From Thermodesulfobacteriota bacterium (GTDB lineage Bacteria; Desulfobacterota; BSN033; UBA1163): 64,000 nt of DNA. The translations under genes were made by a program, and so were the position numbers. Numbering within the stretch: position 1 is the first letter of the stretch; every line of letters begins with the position of its first letter. The notes below the pieces were generated by a model. That model was not told the DNA's origin and made no database searches. It saw only the letters and a list, made by a program, of their open reading frames with translations. This document shows, piece after piece, positions 20,035-29,092 of this stretch. The stretch is taken from assembly GCA_026415035.1 (NCBI GenBank), contig JAOAHX010000005.1:1-64000 (forward strand). Reading direction: 5' to 3'.

Positions 20035-21135
20035 GTGAAGACGAGGGGAAGATTCGACTTTATCCTGCTGGGGGCGGCCCTGATCCTGACCGGGATCGGG
20101 ATCGTGATGGTCTATAGCACCAGCGCCATCCTTGCCGGAGACCGATTCGGGGACCCCTACTACTTCTTGAAGAGGCAGGCCCTTTACGCCGGAGCGGGCT
20201 GCCTGGCGATGATTCTGATGTGGTTCATCCCTCACGGGTTCTGGAGGCGGATGGCCTACCCCATCTTCTTCGCCTCGGTCCTTCTCCTGGTAGCGGTTCT
20301 GATCCCGGGCGTGGGTCATAAGGCGGGAGGAGCGATGCGATGGCTGAAGATCGGGGGATTCACCTTCCAACCTTCGGAATTGGCGAAAATGGGCCTGATC
20401 ATCTTTCTGGCCTACTTTCTCACGAAGAAGGAGGAAAAGATCAAAAGCTTCTCCTTCGGATTCCTTCCCACCGTCTTCCTCTCGGGTCTGGTGATCGGCC
20501 TCCTCTTGCTGGAGCCTGATTTCGGCGCGGCCCTCTTTCTGGCCCTCATCGTCTTTCTCCTCCTTTTCCTCAGCGGCGCACGCGTCATCTATCTCTTGGG
20601 AGGGGTGCTTCTGGTTGCGCCTCTCCTCTATCTCCTCCTGATGAACGCGGAGTACCGCTACAAGAGGCTTGTCAGCTTCCTCCGGCCCTGGGAGGACCCC
20701 ACGGGGACGAGTTTTCAGATCATCCAATCCTTTCTCTCTTTCGGTTCGGGAGGCCTCTTCGGCCTGGGGTTGGGGGAGGGGAGGCAGAAGCTCTTCTTTC
20801 TCCCGGCGCCCCACACCGATTTCATCTTTTCCATGATCGGTGAGGAGCTCGGGCTCGTGGGGGCCTTGGGGGTGGTGCTCCTCTTCTTCCTCATCATGGT
20901 CCGTGGGGTCCAGATCGGGTTGTCGGTTCAGGATAGGTTCGGCTCTTTTCTGGCGCTGGGGATCACCCTGATGATCTCGCTCCAGGCGATCATCAATATG
21001 GCAGTGGTGCTCGGGCTGCTTCCCACAAAAGGGTTGACCCTCCCCTTCGTCAGTTACGGGGGGACCTCTCTGATGGCCAATTTTATCGGGTTGGGGATCC
21101 TCCTCCGTCTTTCAACCCAGGCGGAGAGGCGATGA
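20035..21135 (+). CDS. ftsW: Septal peptidoglycan polymerase (SEDS family) FtsW
   Basis: 366 residues, about ten membrane helices. SEDS landmarks: MVYSTSAI in the first loop, FQPSELAKMGLI (extracytoplasmic, ahead of the catalytic region), LLEPDFGAAL with the Glu-Pro-Asp motif, and the C-terminal LPTKGLTLPFVSYGGTSLMAN. It polymerises glycan strands together with FtsI. The start is GTG at 20035, 13 bases after murD. FtsW rather than RodA is inferred from its place inside the dcw cluster. Confidence 0.95.
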   Translation: MKTRGRFDFILLGAALILTGIGIVMVYSTSAILAGDRFGDPYYFLKRQALYAGAGCLAMILMWFIPHGFWRRMAYPIFFASVLLLVAVLIPGVGHKAGGAMRWLKIGGFTFQPSELAKMGLIIFLAYFLTKKEEKIKSFSFGFLPTVFLSGLVIGLLLLEPDFGAALFLALIVFLLLFLSGARVIYLLGGVLLVAPLLYLLLMNAEYRYKRLVSFLRPWEDPTGTSFQIIQSFLSFGSGGLFGLGLGEGRQKLFFLPAPHTDFIFSMIGEELGLVGALGVVLLFFLIMVRGVQIGLSVQDRFGSFLALGITLMISLQAIINMAVVLGLLPTKGLTLPFVSYGGTSLMANFIGLGILLRLSTQAERR

Positions 21136-22208
21136 AATGGGTCATCGCAGGAGGAGGGACAGGAGGCCATCTCTTTCCCGGCATCGCCGTTGCCGAGGCC
21201 TTTTTGGAGAGAGAGGAGGAGAACGAGGTTCTCTTCATCGGCACCGAAAGAGGCCTTGAGGCGAAAGTGTTATCCGATGGAAGGTTCCCTTTAAAGATGA
21301 TCCGGGCGATGCCCCTCATGGGAAGGCCGATCCTCGGCAAGGCGAGGGCCCTTTGGGCCATGCCGAGGTCGATCGGGGAGGCGATGAGGCTGTTGAAGGA
21401 GTTTCAACCCCATCTGGTGTTGGGGGTGGGGGGCTACGCCTCGGGCCCTGCCATCTTAGGGGCCGCCCTCCTCGGGGTGAAGCGGGCCATTCACGAACAG
21501 AACGTCGTTCCCGGGTTGACGAACCGGATGCTGAAGTGGTTCAGCCAACGGATTTTCATCTCCTTCGAAGAGACGAGGCCTTATTTTCCGGCGAAGCGGA
21601 CCGTGGTCACGGGAAACCCGATCCGAAGAGAGATCCTCCGCTGTGCCGGCCTGCGGGAGAGAGGAGATCGGTTTACCCTCCTCATCTTCGGGGGGAGCTC
21701 CGGGGCCCACCGGATCAACATGGCCGTGGTCGAGGCCCTGCCCGGGCTTCAGGAGATGAGGTCGGCATGGCGATTTATCCACCAGACCGGGAAGGACGAT
21801 CTGGAGGTCGTCTCGAAGGCCTACAGGGAAGGAGGGTTCGAGGCAGAAGTGGTCCCTTTTATCGAGCGGATGGAGCACTACTATCCCAAGGCCGATCTGG
21901 TGATCTGTCGTTCCGGGGCGAGCACCGTGGCGGAGCTTGCGGTTTGCGGAAAGGCCTCCATTTTGGTTCCCTATCCCTATGCGGCCCATCGCCATCAGTT
22001 GATCAATGCCCAGAAGCTGGCCGATCGGGGGGCAGCCAGGCTGATCCTGGACCGAGAGCTCAGCGGGCCAGTGCTCTCCGAGGCGATCCGTGACCTCTAC
22101 CTCCATCCGGAAAAGAGGGAGGGGATGGAGCAGGCCGCCCGGACCTTTGCTCGACCCGGGGCGGCTGAGGAGATCGTGGATCAAGGTTATGCGTTGGTCA
22201 GGCGTTAA
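21132..22208 (+). CDS. murG: Lipid II synthase (UDP-GlcNAc:lipid I GlcNAc-transferase)
   Basis: 358 residues, a GT-B glycosyltransferase. The first Gly-rich loop IAGGGTGGHLFPGIAVAEAF and the second nucleotide-binding region FGGSSGAHRIN...HQTGKDD are present. C-terminal ADLVICRSGASTVAELAVCGKASILVPYP contacts UDP-GlcNAc. It works on the cytoplasmic face of the membrane. The start overlaps the ftsW stop (ATGA). Confidence 0.97.
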   Translation: MKWVIAGGGTGGHLFPGIAVAEAFLEREEENEVLFIGTERGLEAKVLSDGRFPLKMIRAMPLMGRPILGKARALWAMPRSIGEAMRLLKEFQPHLVLGVGGYASGPAILGAALLGVKRAIHEQNVVPGLTNRMLKWFSQRIFISFEETRPYFPAKRTVVTGNPIRREILRCAGLRERGDRFTLLIFGGSSGAHRINMAVVEALPGLQEMRSAWRFIHQTGKDDLEVVSKAYREGGFEAEVVPFIERMEHYYPKADLVICRSGASTVAELAVCGKASILVPYPYAAHRHQLINAQKLADRGAARLILDRELSGPVLSEAIRDLYLHPEKREGMEQAARTFARPGAAEEIVDQGYALVRR

Positions 22209-22230
22209 AGCCTGAGGGTGAAGCGTCTCT

Positions 22231-23640
22231 ATGTATCGGAAGGTCAAGGTCAGAAACATCCACTTCGTCGGGATCGGTGGGATCGGCATGAGCGGGATTG
22301 CCGAGGTGCTGCTCAACCTGGGTTATCGGATCAGCGGATCGGACCTGAGGGAGACCGAGGTGACCCGGAGGCTTCAGGCCCTCGGATGCGAGATCCATTA
22401 CGGCCATCAGAGGGAGAATGTGAAGGAGGCCGATGTGGTGGTCGTCTCTTCGGCCATTCGACCCAACAACCCCGAGGTGGAAGCCGCAGAGGAGAGGCTC
22501 ATCCCGGTCATCCCCAGGGCGGAGATGCTGGCCGAACTGATGCGCATGAAGGTGGGCATCGCCATTGCTGGCACCCATGGAAAGACGACGACCACCTCTC
22601 TCATCGCAACCATCTTGGGCGCCGCGGGACTGGATCCCACCGTGGTGATCGGGGGAAGGCTCAACAGCATCGGGAGCAATGCGAGGTTGGGGCAGGGCGA
22701 TTTTTTGGTGGCCGAGGCCGACGAGAGCGACGGATCGTTCCTGAAGCTGTTGCCCACCATCGCGGTGGTGACGAACATCGATCCGGAGCATCTCGACTAC
22801 TACCATCATATCGAGGAGATCAAAGAGGCCTTCCTCCAGTTTCTGCACAAGATCCCCTTCTTCGGTTTGGCGGTGCTCTGCCTCGATCACCCCCATGTGC
22901 AGAGCCTCCTGCCCAAGGTCAAGAAGCGGTTCACCACCTATGGATTGACCACCCAGGCCGATTTTCAGGCCGAGGAGATCGACTACGAAGGGCTTTCCAC
23001 CACCTTCAAGGTCCGCCACCTCCGGAGGGAGATCGGTCGATTGGAGCTTCGGATGCCAGGCCTCCATAACGTCTATAATGCGCTGGCTGCCCTGGCCACG
23101 GCCTTCGAACTCGATATCCCTTTTGACGTCGTCCAGGACTCCCTGAGAGAGTTCAGCGGCGTCCAGAGGAGATTTCAGATCAAGGCAGACCTCCAGGGGG
23201 TCCTCGTCGTGGACGACTATGGCCATCATCCCGTGGAGATCATGGCAACCTTGAAGGCGGCCAAGACGGGGTGGAGGAGGCGGGTCGTGGCCGTTTTTCA
23301 ACCCCACCGTTATACCCGGACGCAGGCCCTCCTGAAGGAGTTTTTCACCGCCTTTAACGACGCCGATGTGCTTATCCTGACCGAGATCTATCCAGCGGGC
23401 GAGGAGCCGATCGAGGGGGTGGAGGCAAAGGTCCTCTTCGAGGGGATCAGGGAATACGGCCACAAGGATGTGACCTATCTGCCCGATAAGAAGGGGATCG
23501 TGGATCACCTGCTGGGGATCATCGCCCCCGGGGACATGGTCATCACCTTGGGGGCTGGCGATATCTATCAGGTGGCCGATGAGCTGGTGAAGCGCCTGGG
23601 AGGGGGCGGTAAGGCGGGGGTGGGCTCCATCTCATGGTGA
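22231..23640 (+). CDS. murC: UDP-MurNAc:L-alanine ligase
   Basis: 469 residues. Landmarks are [18 protein letters not shown] at the N-terminus, the ATP loop [31 protein letters not shown] and the C-terminal [18 protein letters not shown] and [16 protein letters not shown]. It attaches the first amino acid of the peptide stem. It lies 22 bases after murG and overlaps murB by 7 bases. Confidence 0.98.
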   Translation: MYRKVKVRNIHFVGIGGIGMSGIAEVLLNLGYRISGSDLRETEVTRRLQALGCEIHYGHQRENVKEADVVVVSSAIRPNNPEVEAAEERLIPVIPRAEMLAELMRMKVGIAIAGTHGKTTTTSLIATILGAAGLDPTVVIGGRLNSIGSNARLGQGDFLVAEADESDGSFLKLLPTIAVVTNIDPEHLDYYHHIEEIKEAFLQFLHKIPFFGLAVLCLDHPHVQSLLPKVKKRFTTYGLTTQADFQAEEIDYEGLSTTFKVRHLRREIGRLELRMPGLHNVYNALAALATAFELDIPFDVVQDSLREFSGVQRRFQIKADLQGVLVVDDYGHHPVEIMATLKAAKTGWRRRVVAVFQPHRYTRTQALLKEFFTAFNDADVLILTEIYPAGEEPIEGVEAKVLFEGIREYGHKDVTYLPDKKGIVDHLLGIIAPGDMVITLGAGDIYQVADELVKRLGGGGKAGVGSISW

Positions 23641-24548
23641 GGGATTATCAACAGGAGGCTGTGGGATTGATCGAAGGAGAGGTGATCTTCGACGCGCCGA
23701 TGAAACGCTATACCTCCCTCAAGGTGGGAGGGCCTGCGGATTGCTTGCTCTTTCCCAAGGATCTCGATGAATTGAGGAAGGTGGTTCTTCACGCCAAGGA
23801 GAAAGAGATCCCCCTTTTCGTTTTGGGCAACGGGACCAACCTCCTCGTCCTCGACGGAGGCATTCGAGGCTGGGTCGTCACCCTGAGGAAAGGGTTGAGG
23901 AGAATCCGGAAGGAAGGGGCCTACGTCGAGGCCGAGGCAGGCTGCGGACTCCAGGAACTGGTCCGGTTTTCCTTTCGCCACGGGTTGACGGGGTTTGAAC
24001 CCTTTTTTGGAATTCCCGGGACCGTGGGAGGGGGGTTGGCGATGAATGCGGGCGCTTGGGGAGAGGAGATGGGAGACGTGGTCCGTTCCGTCTCCTTTAT
24101 GGACGAAGCGGGCGAGGTCGTCGAGCGGCCTCGAACCGAACTCCGTTTCGCATACCGGCGTTTGGACTTCCCATCGACCTGGATCATCCTCAAAAGCTCC
24201 TTCCATTTGGAAAAAGGGGACAAGCAGAAAATCCATGATCGGATGACCTCTTTTTACGAGAGGCGAAAGAGGACCCAACCCCTCGACTATCCGAGCGCGG
24301 GGTCGATCTTCAAAAACCCCGAAGAGGGACCCGCGGGAAAGTGGATCGAGGAATCGGGGTTGAAGGGTTTCCGGATCGGCGAGGCGATGGTCTCCGAGAA
24401 ACATGCCAATTTCATCATCAATTTGGGAAGGGCGAAGGCGGAGGAAGTGCTTCGGCTCATCGAGGAGATTGAAAGAAGAGTATACGAAGAGAAGGGCATC
24501 CGGCTCAAGAGGGAAGTGAAGGTGGTGGGTGAGGCATCATGGTCGTGA
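23634..24548 (+). CDS. murB: UDP-N-acetylenolpyruvoylglucosamine reductase
   Basis: 304 residues, the short (type II) form. An FAD-binding domain has [15 protein letters not shown] and the segment [38 protein letters not shown] carries the catalytic Ser proton donor, and [11 protein letters not shown] follows. It reduces enolpyruvyl-UDP-GlcNAc to UDP-MurNAc with NADPH. The ATG at 23634 overlaps the murC end; the gene overlaps ddl by 10 bases. Confidence 0.97.
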   Translation: MVRDYQQEAVGLIEGEVIFDAPMKRYTSLKVGGPADCLLFPKDLDELRKVVLHAKEKEIPLFVLGNGTNLLVLDGGIRGWVVTLRKGLRRIRKEGAYVEAEAGCGLQELVRFSFRHGLTGFEPFFGIPGTVGGGLAMNAGAWGEEMGDVVRSVSFMDEAGEVVERPRTELRFAYRRLDFPSTWIILKSSFHLEKGDKQKIHDRMTSFYERRKRTQPLDYPSAGSIFKNPEEGPAGKWIEESGLKGFRIGEAMVSEKHANFIINLGRAKAEEVLRLIEEIERRVYEEKGIRLKREVKVVGEASWS

Positions 24549-25522
24549 ATGAGGAGAGCCCTAAGAGGGGGAACGGTCCTCGGACGAAGGAGCCCTCCCT
24601 CAAGTCCAAGAAGATCGGTGTCCTTTTCGGAGGGCTTTCTCGAGAGCGGGAGATTTCGCTCCGGACGGGAAAGGCGATCCAGAAGGCCCTTGCAGAACGG
24701 GGCTATCAGGTCTGCTGCATCGATGTGGGCCGGGATATCGCTGAACGGTTGACCAAGGCGAGGATCGAGGTGGCCTTCATCGCTCTCCATGGACGATACG
24801 GAGAGGACGGGACGATCCAGGGATTGTTGGAACTGATGGGGATCCCCTATACCGGATCGGGGGTGCTGGCCAGCGCCCTCTGCCTCCACAAGGTCATGGC
24901 CAAGAAGATCCTGATCCAGGAGAACCTTCCGACCCCACCCTTCCACAGCCTAAAACGAGAGGAGATCGAGAGGGGAGGGATGAAAGGGCTCCTCCTCTCC
25001 CTCCCCCTCGTGGTGAAACCGGCGAGGGAAGGCTCCACGATAGGCGTCTCCATCGTTCGAAAGGAGGAGGACCTTCAGGGGGCGGTGAGGGAGGCCCTGA
25101 AATACGACGACGAAATCCTGATCGAGGCCTTTGTGAAGGGGAAGGAGATCACGGTGGGCATTCTCAATGAGCTTCCCCTTCCCATCATCGAGATCGTTCC
25201 CAAGAGCGGTTTCTACGACTTCCATTCGAAATATACCAAAGGAGAGACCGAATACCTCATTCCGGCCCGGATCGGCAGGGAGAAATACCTCTACGCCCAG
25301 GAGATCAGCCTGAAGGCCTTTCAAGCCCTCGGTTGTTCTGACGTGGCGAGGGTCGACCTCATGACAGACGAGGAAGGCAATCCTTTCATCATCGATGTGA
25401 ACACGATGCCGGGGATGACCGAAACGAGTCTCCTGCCGAAAGCAGCGGAGTATGTGGGCATCTCCTTCGGTGAACTGGCGGAGCGGATTCTCCTGGGGGC
25501 GGCATTGAAGATGGGGCGATGA
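24539..25522 (+). CDS. ddl: D-alanine:D-alanine ligase
   Basis: 327 residues, ATP-grasp fold. After a poorly conserved 25-residue leader, KKIGVLFGGLSREREISLRTG opens the enzyme. LPLVVKPAREGSTIGVSIV, LIEAFVKGKEITVGIL and VDLMTDEEGNPFIIDVNTMPGMTETSLLPKAA carry substrate and Mg-ATP contacts. Its dipeptide product is used by MurF in the same operon. Confidence 0.97.
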   Translation: MVVNEESPKRGNGPRTKEPSLKSKKIGVLFGGLSREREISLRTGKAIQKALAERGYQVCCIDVGRDIAERLTKARIEVAFIALHGRYGEDGTIQGLLELMGIPYTGSGVLASALCLHKVMAKKILIQENLPTPPFHSLKREEIERGGMKGLLLSLPLVVKPAREGSTIGVSIVRKEEDLQGAVREALKYDDEILIEAFVKGKEITVGILNELPLPIIEIVPKSGFYDFHSKYTKGETEYLIPARIGREKYLYAQEISLKAFQALGCSDVARVDLMTDEEGNPFIIDVNTMPGMTETSLLPKAAEYVGISFGELAERILLGAALKMGR

Positions 25523-25580
25523 CCAAAACGGGGGGAGAGAATCCCTTCGAGGTGGTCTTGAGAATTGAAAGGAAGGTCCC

Positions 25581-26405
25581 TTGGACGGAGAGCAGTTTTA
25601 TCGACCCGAGGCGAACAAGAGAGGTACTGACCCGATAGGGGAGAGGTTTCTTCGGATCCTCAAGAAGACCCTCCATTTCACCCTCCTCCTCCTGGGTGTC
25701 CACGCCCTCTTCTTCGCAGGATACCAGACCTATGCCTACCTCATGAAGGATTCCTGGTTCCGGGTGAGGGCGGTGGAGGTCCGCGGGTGCCGCACCATTT
25801 CCGAGCAGACCGTGGTCTCGCTGGCGCGGCTCGAAGGCAATGCCAATCTTTTCAGGCTCCGCCTGAAGGAGATGGCCCAGAGGATCGAAGCCCATCCCTG
25901 GGTCGAAGGGGTCCGGGTGAAAAAGATCTTTCCCGACCGGCTCTCCATCGATATCGAGGAGAGGAGGCCCGTGGCGATCCTCCAATTGGAAGAGCCCTAT
26001 TACATCGACGCCAAAGGGGTGATCTTTTCGAGGGCGAGCGATCGGGACCAATACGATTATCCTTTCCTCACCGGATTGAATCGCCAGGACCTGGAAAAGG
26101 AACCCGACCGGTCCAAGTTCCTGATCGCCAAGGCCCTCGATTGCCTGATGGCCGTGGATCGGGTCAAGGCGCTTCCCTTCGGGAAGATCTCCGAAGTCCG
26201 GATGGAGAAAGATTTGGGGATCTCCTGTGTTACGGCGGTCGAGGGAGTGGAGGTGAGGGTGGGATGGGATCATTACGAGGAGAAGCTGAGGAGGGGGGCT
26301 CTCATCTGGGAAGACCTGAAGCAAAGGGGGATCGGCGCCAGGGCCATCGACTGCAGGGATCTGAGGCGCATGGTGGCCAAGAAGGTGACCCAGCCATCCC
26401 GATAG
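25581..26405 (+). CDS. ftsQ: Cell division protein FtsQ
   Basis: 274 residues. A cytoplasmic tail is followed by one membrane helix (LHFTLLLLGVHALFFAGYQ), a POTRA domain (FRVRAVEVRGCRTISEQTVVSLARLEGNANLFRL...PWVEGVRVKKIFPDRLSIDIEERRPVAILQ) and the FtsQ beta domain. It recruits FtsL/FtsB and hence FtsW/FtsI. The TTG start at 25581 has GGAAGG seven bases upstream. The position between ddl and ftsA supports the call. Confidence 0.94.
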   Translation: MDGEQFYRPEANKRGTDPIGERFLRILKKTLHFTLLLLGVHALFFAGYQTYAYLMKDSWFRVRAVEVRGCRTISEQTVVSLARLEGNANLFRLRLKEMAQRIEAHPWVEGVRVKKIFPDRLSIDIEERRPVAILQLEEPYYIDAKGVIFSRASDRDQYDYPFLTGLNRQDLEKEPDRSKFLIAKALDCLMAVDRVKALPFGKISEVRMEKDLGISCVTAVEGVEVRVGWDHYEEKLRRGALIWEDLKQRGIGARAIDCRDLRRMVAKKVTQPSR

Positions 26406-26423
26406 GAAGGAGGTGATCGATCG

Positions 26424-27650
26424 ATGGGCAAGGGCGACTCCCTGGTCGTCGGATTGGATATCGGGACCACGAAGATCTGCACGGTGGTGGGGGAGGTGAA
26501 GGATGGGCAGGTCGACATCATCGGCCTCGGGACCCATCCTTCCAAGGGATTGCGGAAGGGCGTGGTGGTCAATATCGAGAGTACGGTCCAATCGATCAAG
26601 AAAGCGGTGGAAGAGGCCGAATTGATGGCGGACTGCCATATCACCTCGGTCTATGCCGGCATTGCTGGAGGACACATCAAGGGGATCAACAGCCATGGTG
26701 TGATCGCGGTCAAAAGCCGGGAGATCACCGAGAAGGACAGGCAGCGAGTCATCGATGCCGCAAGTGCCGTGGCCCTTCCCATGGATCGGGAGATCATCCA
26801 CGTCATCCCCCAGGAATTCATCGTGGACGACCAGGATGGGATCAAGGACCCGGTGGGGATGTCCGGGGTGAGACTGGAAGGGAGGGTCCACATCGTCACC
26901 GGCGCCATCACCTCTGCTCAGAATATTGTGAAATGCGCCAATCGGGCAGGGCTCCATGTCGACGACATCGTCCTGGAACAGCTGGGCGCGAGCGAGGCCG
27001 TTCTCACGCCGGAGGAGAAGGAGCTGGGAGCGGCCCTCGTGGACATCGGGGGAGGCACGACCGACCTGACGGTCTTTGTCAACGGGTCGATCAAACATAC
27101 CGCGGTCTTTGCCATGGCAGGTAGCCACATCACCAACGATATCTCCATCGGGCTTCGGACGCCAGCGGAAGAGGCGGAAAAGATTAAGATCCGATACGGC
27201 TGTGCCCTCGCCTCCATGGTCCGCAAAGACGAGACCATTAAGGTGCCCAGCGTGGGGGGACGGGAACCGCGGGTCCTTTCCAGGCAGACCCTTGCAGAGA
27301 TCATCGAGCCGAGGGTGGAGGAGATCCTCACGCTGGTGCGGGACGAGGTGGTGAAGATGGGCTTTGCCAATCTCCTCGCCTCGGGCGTGATCGTTACCGG
27401 AGGCAGCGCCATTCTCGAGGGCCTTCCCGAATTGGCCGAGCAGATTTTCAACCTTCCTGTGCGGAGGGGCACGCCGATCGGCATCGGGGGCCTGGTCGAC
27501 CTGGTCAACAGTCCCATCTATGCGACCGGCGTAGGGCTTGTCCTCTACGGCAGTCGACACCGGAGCCAGGGCCGATTTAAGGTGGGCGAGGAAAATCTCT
27601 TCGGGAAAGTGACCCGGAGGATGAAAGAGTGGGTGAGGGAATTCTTTTGA
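26424..27650 (+). CDS. ftsA: Cell division protein FtsA
   Basis: 408 residues, actin-like fold. The phosphate loops VVGLDIGTTKICTVVGEV and ALVDIGGGTTDLTVFVNG and the C-terminal IVTGGSAILEGLPELAEQIF are present. The last residues (LFGKVTRRMKEWVREFF) form the amphipathic membrane-targeting helix. It tethers FtsZ filaments to the membrane by binding the FtsZ C-terminal peptide. AAGGAGG lies upstream of the ATG at 26424. Confidence 0.98.
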   Translation: MGKGDSLVVGLDIGTTKICTVVGEVKDGQVDIIGLGTHPSKGLRKGVVVNIESTVQSIKKAVEEAELMADCHITSVYAGIAGGHIKGINSHGVIAVKSREITEKDRQRVIDAASAVALPMDREIIHVIPQEFIVDDQDGIKDPVGMSGVRLEGRVHIVTGAITSAQNIVKCANRAGLHVDDIVLEQLGASEAVLTPEEKELGAALVDIGGGTTDLTVFVNGSIKHTAVFAMAGSHITNDISIGLRTPAEEAEKIKIRYGCALASMVRKDETIKVPSVGGREPRVLSRQTLAEIIEPRVEEILTLVRDEVVKMGFANLLASGVIVTGGSAILEGLPELAEQIFNLPVRRGTPIGIGGLVDLVNSPIYATGVGLVLYGSRHRSQGRFKVGEENLFGKVTRRMKEWVREFF

Positions 27651-27670
27651 TCCCCATCCCCACCCCTTGT

Positions 27671-27709
27671 CCCTTGAGGAGATGCGCTTCTCTTTCCCCG
27701 TCTCAAGGG
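27671..27709 (+). other. Inverted repeat in the ftsA-ftsZ intergenic leader
   Basis: CCCTTGAG (27671-27678) and CTCAAGGG (27702-27709) can pair across 23 bases, inside the 119-base gap before ftsZ. There is no T-run after it, so it is not a classical terminator. It may shape the ftsZ mRNA leader. Confidence 0.4.
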
Positions 27710-27769
27710 AGGGAAGCTCGGGAGGGGAAAGTGGAAAGGCCTATAACTTTTCTTTGAAGGAGGAGGGTT

Positions 27770-28987
27770 ATGATCGAATTTGACGAGAACCAGAACATGA
27801 CCGCCAAGGTCAAGATCATCGGGGTCGGGGGAGGGGGCAACAATGCATTGAACACCATGATCGCGAGCCATCTGACCGGTGTCGAATTCATCGCAGCCAA
27901 CACCGACGCCCAAGCCCTGGCCGCCAATCTCTCTCCGATCAAGATCCAGCTGGGGGCCAATTTGACCAAAGGTCTCGGGGCGGGGGCCAATCCCGAGATT
28001 GGGAGAAAAGCGGCTCTGGAAGATGTGGATCGGATCCGCGAGATCCTTAAAGGGGCCGACATGGTCTTCATCACCGCGGGGCTGGGAGGGGGGACGGGCA
28101 CCGGAGGGGCGCCTGTCATCGCAGAGGTCGCCCGGGAGGTCGGGGCCCTCACGGTCGCCATCGTGACCAAGCCCTTCCATTTCGAAGGAAAGAAGAGGAT
28201 GAAACAGGCCGAGGAGGGGCTGGCCAACTTGAAGATGACGGCCGATGCCCTCATCACCATCCCCAACCAACGACTCCTCAGCATCAGCGGTAAGAACATG
28301 ACCTTGCTGGAAGCCTTTAAGAAGGCGGACGAGATCCTCTACCATGCCGCCAAGGGGATCTCCGACATCATCGTGGGACACGGGATCATCAATCTCGATT
28401 TCGCCGACGTTCGATCGGTCATGTCCGAGACGGGCCTGGCGATGATGGGGACGGGCATCGCCTCAGGCGAAAACCGGGCGCTGGAGGCTGCCCAGAAGGC
28501 GATCTCGAGCCCCCTCTTGGAAGACATCTCCATCGAGGGTGCAAGGGGCTTGCTCATCAACATCACCGGCGGGGAGAACATGACCTTGAGCGAGATCAAC
28601 GAGGCGACGAGCCTCATCCAGAAGGAGGCCCATGAGGATGCCAACATCATCTGGGGCATGGTGATCGATCCCACGATGCACGAGGAGATCCGGATCACGG
28701 TCATCGCCACCGGCTTCGGAAAGCCCGTGGAGCGAAAGGTCGATAAACCGGTCCTCCCAGGGGCCCGGAGGTTTCAACACCTTCCCGGATTTAAGGACAG
28801 GGGAAAGGAGATCCCCCCGTTCACGATCAGCGTGAAGGAGGCGAACCGGGAAATCCCGACTTTCCTCAGGAGGTTGAAGGCCAACGAGCGATACGATGAA
28901 TTGCAGCTGGATGCCTCCTTTGAGGGGCGCCTCGAGGATGAGGACCGGATCGACATCCCCACCTTTTTGAGAAAACAGGCGGATTGA
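27770..28987 (+). CDS. ftsZ: Cell division GTPase FtsZ with repeated C-terminal peptide motif
   Basis: 405 residues. The tubulin-like core has the G-box GLGGGTGTGGAPV and conserved ANTDAQALA and PNQRLLSI. The C-terminal tail ends in DIPTFLRKQAD (DIPTFLRKQ at 395-403), the peptide that binds FtsA and other anchors. A near copy, EIPTFLRRL, occurs at 361-369, and a weaker EIPPF at 347-351, so the tail carries two good peptide-like motifs about 34 residues apart. GGAGGAGG lies just before the ATG. It ends the dcw cluster; lpxC does not follow as it does in enterobacteria. Confidence 0.98.
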   Translation: MIEFDENQNMTAKVKIIGVGGGGNNALNTMIASHLTGVEFIAANTDAQALAANLSPIKIQLGANLTKGLGAGANPEIGRKAALEDVDRIREILKGADMVFITAGLGGGTGTGGAPVIAEVAREVGALTVAIVTKPFHFEGKKRMKQAEEGLANLKMTADALITIPNQRLLSISGKNMTLLEAFKKADEILYHAAKGISDIIVGHGIINLDFADVRSVMSETGLAMMGTGIASGENRALEAAQKAISSPLLEDISIEGARGLLINITGGENMTLSEINEATSLIQKEAHEDANIIWGMVIDPTMHEEIRITVIATGFGKPVERKVDKPVLPGARRFQHLPGFKDRGKEIPPFTISVKEANREIPTFLRRLKANERYDELQLDASFEGRLEDEDRIDIPTFLRKQAD

Positions 28988-29025
28988 GAAGGTTAAAGGA
29001 ATCATGTCCGATGGAGACCGGCCCT

Positions 29026-29054
29026 TTGTCCGCCCTTTTCGGGTGTGATAAAAT
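29026..29054 (+). promoter_or_regulatory. Promoter for the B12-type radical SAM gene
   Basis: TTGTCC (29026-29031), 17-bp spacer and TAAAAT (29049-29054), 38 bases before the ATG at 29093 and after the dcw cluster. Confidence 0.5.
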
Positions 29055-29092
29055 GATCCTGTGGCATCGACCTCGGATGGCGCCTGATTCCC

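Noticed and set aside
22198-23508. A 436-codon minus-strand open frame.
   Set aside because: Antisense to murC, with no domain or ribosome site of its own.
25389-27560. A 723-codon minus-strand open frame.
   Set aside because: It is antisense to ddl, ftsQ and ftsA and has no recognisable domain; its composition is typical of a shadow frame.
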